64,000 nucleotides of DNA from Gyrodactylus bullatarudis (taxonomy: Eukaryota > Platyhelminthes > Monogenea > Gyrodactylidea > Gyrodactylidae), in assembly GCA_012064415.1 (NCBI GenBank), contig SSNU01000039.1, positions 20,249 through 84,248 on the forward strand, read 5' to 3'. Positions 23,001 through 32,000 of the stretch are shown one piece after another (position 1 is the stretch's first letter; every line of letters starts with the position of its first letter). Below the pieces are notes generated by a model. It searched no databases and was not told the origin of the DNA. It saw only the letters and a program-made list of their open reading frames with translations. The position numbers were made by a program, and so were the translations under genes.

Positions 23001-26000
23001 TATGTTTCTTAGCTATAAAGCTTCTAGTTTTATCCGAAATGATATTTCTATCAAACAAACCCTTGGCTATTTTATACATGGAACGTTCCATGGATTCCAT
23101 TGTCTTATAATAAGAAGATCTTATTTTTATTGAAACACGAATATTAACCCCCTAATTAAGTATTATTTATCTCGACCTATCTAAATGTATAGAAATCACT
23201 TGCTGCATTCTGATTGGTCGAGATAAATAATACTTAATTAGGGGGTTAATATTCGTGTTTCAATAAAATAAGATAATTCAATAGAAATATTTTTACTGTA
23301 CCTATTTTAAATTTTACTTTTTCATTTTAATTTTTTTACTTCAGTTCCAATATCAAAATACAAAAAAATGTTTATGAATATTTCATTCAAATTTGAAATA
23401 ATATAAAAGGTTGCTTATCCTGCAGGAGTTTTCCCAGATATTGAGTCTCATTTCATTTCTTGTAAGAACTTATTATTCATCCAAATTATACCTAAAGGCT
23501 TGATATAGTCCTGGGAAGTACAATCGTATTACTCATAGAATTAAAATACAACTATGGATCATAAATTTACGGAGAAAACTAAATGTTTCTACCAGCTTTG
23601 GCATATGGGAAAGGGCACACCCTACTTTTTCAAGATAAAATATATTTTTTCTTCTGTCCACATACTTTTTAGAGGGTCTATTAGTTAGTTTGAAGATTTT
23701 TTTACCTAAAATACTCATGCCATTTATGTAGGAAATATTATTCTGATGAGAATGATGTAGAATTTCGGTATCAAATTGTTTATGGTGGTGGTGGAAACTT
23801 CACAAGAAAAGCTTTTCATAATTTTCAACTTAATGCTGAACTTATGAGTTTTTAATTAAGCAAGATAATTACAGGTTAAACGAATCGCTAATTATAATTA
23901 GAGGCCTCGAAAGTTTTTCACATTGTACAACTCAAATTTTATGACGAATTTTCTGAACCCATTGAACCCTTTCAAACGAAAAATCATTTACAGTAAAATA
24001 TTTTTATTGGAACACGAGTAATTACTAATACCCCCCCCCCCTAATTAAGTATTATTTATCTCGACCAATCAGAATGCAGAAAGTGATTTCTATACATTTA
24101 GATAGGAAAATAAGTTAGTTTTTGTGAAAATGGGAAAATTCACTGTTTTCAGGGGAAAATGAGTGCCAAATCCATCTTCAGCACATTTTAAAACCCCTGA
24201 TCATCATTGGAGAGGAAAAGACAACAAATTGGTGAGTATATACGAGAAAATGTATTTGGTAAAATTATGTCAATTACAAAAAGTGAGATAGTTTTTGAAG
24301 GAAGAAAGGACAGGAGAAACTCTTTGAAAATTAGATTGGACACATATAGATATACGATTTGAGCATAAAACCAAAAGCGAATCCCATAAGAATCAACAGA
24401 AATACTCACTGAAACTCCGTCATTGAAACTCGATCAAACGTTGAGCTGCATGGTTATAAAGTCGACAATCAAAGACATCTGTGCTCATTCCTGAAAATTG
24501 TCCTTCTTTTGAGACTAAATTAATCCTCATTTCTTGGCTCAAAGGTGGTAATTGATAAATTCGTTGGACTTATTATTTTTTCATAATATCGACAAATTAT
24601 ATATATTCTAACAAAAAGGAAAGATTATTTGAGCTTTGTTTTAAATTGCATTTTCTTAGTAAAGTTATTTTTCAAAAGTAGGAAATTTTTGGATTTAACC
24701 TTTTTATCAAATTATCATCATACATGTATCTAATTCAATACAACTTTTCACAAAACAGTACTAAACTAAGTCATATGACTTAAATCTTATGTTCAATACA
24801 TCTAAATAAGATGCTAATACTCAATCTTAAGGCATCAAACTTGGGCCTTTTATTCTAAATCAAGAATTTATATCCAAATACATTATTATGCACGATCAAT
24901 TATTAAATAAAATTATTTATTAAAAAATTAAAAATCTTCATTATTCATTTCTCTCTGGACGTATCTCCTCATCGATCGGTAGTATCCCCTCATTGTCAGC
25001 ATCTGATCTTGATTGAGGGGGATACTTACTCTTCTTCTGAGGTCTTCTCTTAACTCTCCAGGTCGTTGTAACTCTCCCCTTGAAACTGCTGAAGTATTCC
25101 TCTATTGAAAATGACTTAGACGAATTGTAAAAAGGGACTTTTACCCTTGGATTTTTTGTAATTAACCTAAAAAATTTTGTTAGAAAAAAAAATCTTATAT
25201 TGAATTGAAAATATAAATAAAAATTATAACGAAATCTGCCTGTACAAATATAAATAAAATACAATAATTAAAATGGATAGATTGATCAGTACAGTTATGA
25301 AATGTTAAAATGTTGAGTCATAAAATAAGGTAAAGGCTCTCGAGTTGTAGAAATTTGAGCAATAGTAGAGCCTGAGAACTAGAGTCTGCAAGAAATTCGA
25401 AAATCAACTGGTTAATGAAGATTAGAATAAAGCAAAGACTTAGAGTAATCGATTTTAAGCCTGATGTGAGACATGACCAATTTAAGATTCGTCAGTACAC
25501 CATAGCCAGGATTCGAACCCAGGTCTTCAACGTTGTGAGGCAACGCTTTAGTCCTAATAAGGACGAAACGCGTCTACATCTGCCAACGTGAGTTGAATAT
25601 TATTTGACTCTCTTATGGAATTGACACTTGTTTATCCGAATTTCTAACATCTAGGTGTGAGAAGACAATCTCCATCAAGTTAGAGTTCATATGGATATAG
25701 TAATTACCAGTGACCACACTCTGCTAGTAGGTTGATTGTCAGAAATCAGAATATTTTTTAATTTTAGAGATTGGAATAATTTTAACTATGAGCCAATCCT
25801 CAGGGATGAAACAATTACTAATACAAAAATTTAAATAATTACATAAATTAATTAGGAAGTTATTGGAAAGGGAATTTAAAAGATTCAAGGAATTAAATTT
25901 AGAATCAATTTTATTGGGATTTTTGCAATATTTCATAATTTTTTTAAAGTCATCAACTGAATTTCAGCATCACCGAAAGAGTTTTCAAAATAAAGATTAA

Positions 26001-29000
26001 TCTCGTTACCGAATTCCAGGTCCGGAAGCGAGGTAAAATTGTTAATGGATGAGGATTTCTTGATATTGAGAAGTTTTCTGAACTTAGACCAACCCCTTTG
26101 GGGATTAGACTTAACTGAGTCTTCGAAAGCTTCGATAGCAACAAAATCGATATTGGTGGAGGAATTGAAAAGGGAACAGTACTTGGAAAGGCTTCATGGA
26201 AAACATTAGAAAAAATAAGATCCAGAATATTGGTGTTGCGAGTGGGTTTAGACACGATTTGAACAAGGTTATGATTTAATAACAGTTCATCGAAAGAGGG
26301 AGGTATCACAGGGAAAATTAAAGTCCCCGAGTATAGATAGATTAATTTAGAGTTGGCTACTATTGAGTAGATATGATTTAAAATTCATCAGGAATATAGT
26401 ATTTACTGGATAAAGGAGGACGATATAATAAAAAGAAATTTAGCTATTCATTATTTATGATTAAGGAAACATTAATGTATCGGAATGGCACTGAATTAGT
26501 GACGAGTGAAATAATTTTAATAGAGGAATGAATATATAACCAACCAACCAACACCACCACCACTAGCATCAAGTCTATCAGCCCTAAGGAGAGAATATTC
26601 AGGAATATTAATGAAAGAATCAGAAATTTCAGGTTTCAACCAGGTTTCAGTAATAAAAATAATGAATGTTTGAACTTATTGATTATGATTTTAATATTTA
26701 TAAATGTATTTTTAGACAAAAGAGCACGAGCACTAAGAAGGAAATAACCAGAATGACTAGCGAAATAACTCATCACTTAATAGTTGATAATGGAATATCA
26801 AGCATTTTATCATTGGAGACGGTTGGATAGGATCCAAGATTCACACTATCGCTAGACGGAGTTAAACTGTAGTTGGAAATGATGGGCAGCTGGGCATCAA
26901 GGTCAATGTTAGATTTGTCATGACCGGATCCATGTTTCACTCGGTCAACTGGAGGTGGTCGGATATAATCAGTCGAGGCATTTTCAGGGATATGAGCAGA
27001 CTCAGAATTTTTCTCCTTGGGGTCAGAACCAATTACAACAGAGGAATTTGACAACGAGAGATTAGCTCTATTATTATTCAATTGACTAGATCAATAAATT
27101 TCTTTCTCCATTTGGGAGGAACTGATTGAATCATTTGGGAAGGAACTGTTAGGATTGATAAGTTCTTGAGAGATCACTAAGCCAGAAGTGGAGGTAGAAT
27201 CAAATTTAGGAGATTTGGCTAAAAGGAGATTCTAAAATAATATAATACCATGCTATAATAAATTATTATTTATCTTCAAAATAACACATTTTAAGACCTT
27301 ATAACTTTGAACCCTGACGAGATTGCAGAAAAATTTATATTGTTTAATGGTTTTTCTGAACAGAGGGAATAGTTGGTTAGAATAAGCATTTTAATACTTT
27401 TTAGTAAAATAGTCAAAAAGATGAAAATGAACCTATCAGAATTAAGATTTTTTTGATGAATCATTTATATCTTTTCTATGATTGGCTTTTAACTTTGAAA
27501 TTACTAGAAAAATATAAATTTGATCAGTCAAAATGCTTAATTTGGCATTGAAGAAAATCAGATACTGTCATGGAAATAGCACCAATCGAAAGATCATAAA
27601 ATAAAGGTCTTACATCTTATGATTCAAAAAATAACACCTGAGGGCGCAAGAGGTACCATTCGACGGAGAATTTTGCGTTCTTTCTTATAATAACACAAAA
27701 TAGTTATAATTCTCCACCAGATGTTAAAGCTGTAATTACTCAGTGTACGCTAACATAGTCTCTGTGGCTTGAGTGTCAATAGTAATTAAAGGTTGTAATT
27801 ATCATAAAAGTCCAAGTTAAGATGAAGAATTAATTTCTCCATTCAGAATTCAGATTTAATTTTGTCAAATGCCCATTTGTTTAATTCACCCAACTCAAGT
27901 TTGAGGATAATTTGAGAAACAAAATCTTCTTATTTTCAGGATCGCACTTGAGCAATTAGACTCCTTCTTGTGGCAGGAAAAATTCCCTTACTACTTTGTC
28001 TTTTAGTTTTATTTCTCTAGATTAAATCATGTTTTATTTTAGAACAAAGCAATCATGACAGAGATTGAAATTAACTACAAAATGGCTAAATACCCTCTGG
28101 TCACAAAAATGTACAAGGCCTTGAATGTCAGTGCAGTAAGTTGACTCTTGTATTCGTATGGTTTGTTATATTAGAAAAGTTTGAAATTGGCCACTCTACT
28201 GATTTCAAATTAATAAAAACTTTTAATTCATTCCAAAAAATCTTGATTCATAGATTCCTAAATTCATATCAATCAACTTTATCTAATTCTCATCAAAGCA
28301 TTGCTGACTAAAAAGTGTTTTATTTCTCTTTTGCGAGTAAAAAGACAAAAAGAAAATTAAGAGCAATGAAATTACTACCGCTGGTCATTGTAGCTTTCGA
28401 TTTCGGGCATTCAACTGTTGGTACGGGAGCCTTGGGAGGTGGAGTAGTAAGATTTGCAAAGTTCCTTGTAAATAAGACATTAGTGTTTTTTTGTAGTGGC
28501 CTGAACATCATTTCCACTGGAGACGCATAACTTCTCAAAAAGTTCATTTGCGATTTTGTTATTTTCACCGGTGTGTAAAATAAATGATAGAACAGGGGAA
28601 GTTTGCATTGTTCCCTAAGCCATCTACCTGTATAGCCATAGTAAAGAGTTGTATTAAAGTATTTTTGAAGACTCTCTAGAATCTTTGTCTTATTGGTGGA
28701 GCCACCCAAAATTTTTCCCTCAACATAATTCAAAGTGGACGGCATGTTGGGGAAGATTTCTGTGAAGAAAGTCGTCTCAGTGTCTTCCACTTCAACCAAG
28801 AAAAAACTATTGAAGTAAGATGGATTTCCATAAAAGGAAATTTCTCCGATAAACTTTTGCTCGTCCAGCGCATGATTCGATCCGAAAACCCTTGGTATCG
28901 TGGAATAAGAAAAATAAAATGCATCAATTGAGTAGACCGAGGAACGATAATGAATTTTGCCGCCAGTACATGCCATGCTAACTAAAATTTTCATAAAAAA

Positions 29001-32000
29001 ATCCAACTTTACCATCTTTCAAGCTGTTCCCAACAATATCAAGGGAGGTACATTCAACACTGGTCCATGGAAAGTTTGGAAAATTTGAATGGTAGATAGA
29101 TTTTTCAGTTATGAAGCTGATCGGACCAATTCTGTCAGCTACCGGACAGTTCCATTGATCTAAATCTTGATAAACTGGAATGCTGTATATCAAACGGGAA
29201 ATATGGCTTAGGATAAGAAATAGGAGAGATATTCTTGAGGAAGAAGACATCGCAATTTGGAGATGATAGATTTTTTAAAATTTATTTATCTTTAAATAGA
29301 CACAAGGCTCATTCAAAAAAACAATTAAAGACTCTTGAAAAATGATGAAATTTTTTGAAGTGAGAAGTGAAAAAAAACACTTTAAAATTATGATGGTGAG
29401 AGAACCGCTTTCACACGCTGAAGCTGGATTAGATATTTTTATAACAACTATACGTAGGGTGTTCGCAATTTTCCAATATAAGAAATACTCCAACCATAGC
29501 AGGCATGTGTTCCGTCTTTATTGAGACTCTTCGGTAAACCGTAGGTTAGAATCATTTTTGGTATTTAATTAAAAAATAATATTCATTTTCCAGCTCACAT
29601 GATGCTTGAGGTCGCTTACAAGTAGACCTACATAAAACAGGTTATTTAGAGTGCCTTTGAAGGAAAAAGTTTATGTTCATATGAAAAAGGATCTTTTCTT
29701 TTATATAAACTGATGCTTTAAGATGCTCTCTGGTCTTTAATTATAATTATTGAACCGGAAAAACATGTTTAACCGGCTAAAGAACACTTGATTTTTTAAG
29801 AAAATGATTTAGGAGTCAGTGAGATTACATTTGAAGTTGACCCCTTGGAAATGAAAAAACATAAGCTTATCTGACAATGATGTAAATGAAAATAAAAATA
29901 TATACAAAGGGGTTCACTATTAATATCTGGGGTAGAGAAGTATTCATATAAACCTAATTGACATGAAGATGAGAATTTCCTATTTTTACAAAAAACTCAA
30001 TATTTTTATCCAGAAAGTCAGGAAAAAATTTATTTTTTGGATTCCACTATGAAATGAGCTGATTAGTTTTGAATACTAAAAAAATTTTATCTGACCAAAA
30101 TTGAGCCGTTTTTTGAATTTCGGAAATGTTTCAAATTTCCACTTTTTCAACTTTCAAGTCCAAAATTTTTATCGATTTCAAAGATTTGAAGCAGTTGAAT
30201 ATTGATATTCATGATCAAAATTAGACGAAGATTTCGAATTTGGCCGTAGAATTTGATAGAAAATTACTCTTTCCAAGAAAAAGTTCAATCTCTATATTTT
30301 GGATCATTTTACCTCGTGATAATCGAAAAATTCAAATGGTTCAATTTCCCACCGTAATGACGAATTTCTGTGAATTCCTGCAGGCGAATTTGAAATCTTC
30401 GTCTAATTTTGATCCTGAATATCAATATTCAACTGCTTCAAATCTTTGAAATCGATAAAAATATTGGATTTGAAAGTTGAAAAAGTGGAAATTTGAAACA
30501 TTTCCGAAATTCAAAAAACGGCTCAATTTTGGTCAGATAAAATTTTTTTAGTATTCAAAACTAATCAGCTCATTTCATAGTGGAATCCAAAAAATAAATT
30601 TTTTCCTGACTTTCTGGATAAAAATATTGAGTTTTTTGTAAAAATAGGAAATTCTCATCTTCATGTCAACTAGCTTTACAATGGGATATACCAATATATA
30701 TGGTAATATATAATAGATCAATCGAAGGTTTAATCTGTATTAATACCTATTTTGTACCAATTTTTCCAAGCTCAATGAGTCAATTCAAAAAAAAGGCAAT
30801 TTAACTTTTCACGTGAATTCTTTAGCTAAAATCCATAGAGTTTTTACAAAGATTTGGCAAAGATCGTAGAAATACAGTATTTAAGTTAGTGAACACTAAA
30901 TCATCTTTAAACGAATCAACTCCCTCTAATAACAAATTTAGCTTTTCAATTATTTGAAGCCCGCAAAGCACTAGATTAAGGATCAAAGTCTGAGTCAAAA
31001 TATTGAGCTAGAAATAAGATACATCATATCACACAAAGTATTATCGAATTCAAGGAAGAACAACTCTTAAATTTCATACATATCTAATTTTCATGTACAT
31101 GTGTAAAACATTTTGAGCTTGGAAAAATTGGTACAAAATAGGTATTAATACAGATTAAACCTTCGATTGATCTATTATATATTACCATATATATTGGTAT
31201 ATCCCATTGTATATGAATACTTCTCTACCCCAGATATTAATAGTGAACATATTCCCATTGTTTTTGGATATACCTCGAATATCTCCTATTATACTTTATC
31301 TGACACCTATTGTTTTTGACCATTTTACTCACCCTACCTATTGTTTTTGTATTTGTTACGTGTAATGTAGAAACTAAAAACAGTGTATACACTGCTCGTT
31401 TGCATGAACAATGTAGAAACTGAGAAAGAGAAAATGTGTGGGCCATGTTTTTTGATGTATTGCAAAGGTTAAATTAGCATACACCAAAAAAATTCTTCCT
31501 AAATTGGTCGACCAAAATAGGAACAGAGTGAAATCTTCCAGAATTGTGTAACTTCCTAAATTACGCACAACATATACACTGTTTTTAGTTTCTACATTGC
31601 ACGTAACATATTTACCCATATTTTAAATTTATTTTTTTGAAAAATTCATTGATTTAGGAAATAATCTTGATCCTTGAATACATGCCGAATGGATCTTTGA
31701 TGAATTTCTTTGAAAAATTCTTCATTGACATACCAATGTTGAAATTTATATCTGCGTCAATTGTCCTCGTCTTGACGTATATGCGCCAGCAAAACTTGAT
31801 TCATCGCGACATTAAGCCTTCGAATGTGCTGATTGATAATAAATTTTATACCAAAGTCTGCGATTTCGGTCTAAGTACCTACTACGTTGAGGGAATTCAA
31901 GAATTTGCCGGAACAAGGAACTTTAAGGCTCCCGAAATTGATGGAAAGGTTAGTTGACCAAACTCAAATAGTTTTTTTACTCGGTTTTTTCTGCCTCTAT

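Larger units (their letters stand above)
21234..23298. mobile_element. MITE F copy 1, split by PLE-2
   Basis: The outer ends CAGTAAAAATATTTC (21234) and GAAATATTTTTACTG (to 23298) are inverted and flanked by TA (21232-21233, 23299-23300), as in Tc1/mariner-type MITEs. The MITE is itself a long palindrome (ATATTAACCCCCTAATTAAG and its complement at about 23141-23165 and 23229-23252). PLE-2 (21271-23117) lies inside its left arm. The intact relative at 32979-33156 shows the uninterrupted arrangement. Confidence 0.85.
29912..31625. mobile_element. Palindromic element A, carrying two insertions
   Basis: Left arm 29912-29950 plus 30677-30776 is the reverse complement of right arm about 31111-31248. 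Sequence beyond the right arm (31249-31353 plus 31613-31625) continues as in the relative at 46546-46775 (shared CACCTATTGTTTTTGACCAT). Two elements interrupt A: B in the left arm (29951-30676) and C near the right end (31354-31608). Without them A would be roughly 730 bp. It has no coding capacity. Confidence 0.8.

Noticed and set aside
28315..28530. Plus-strand ORF of 71 codons
   Set aside because: Antisense shadow of the carbonic-anhydrase-related gene.
30240..30449. ORF in the centre of MITE B
   Set aside because: Lies in a palindromic non-coding element, starts at TTG, and shows no recognisable content.
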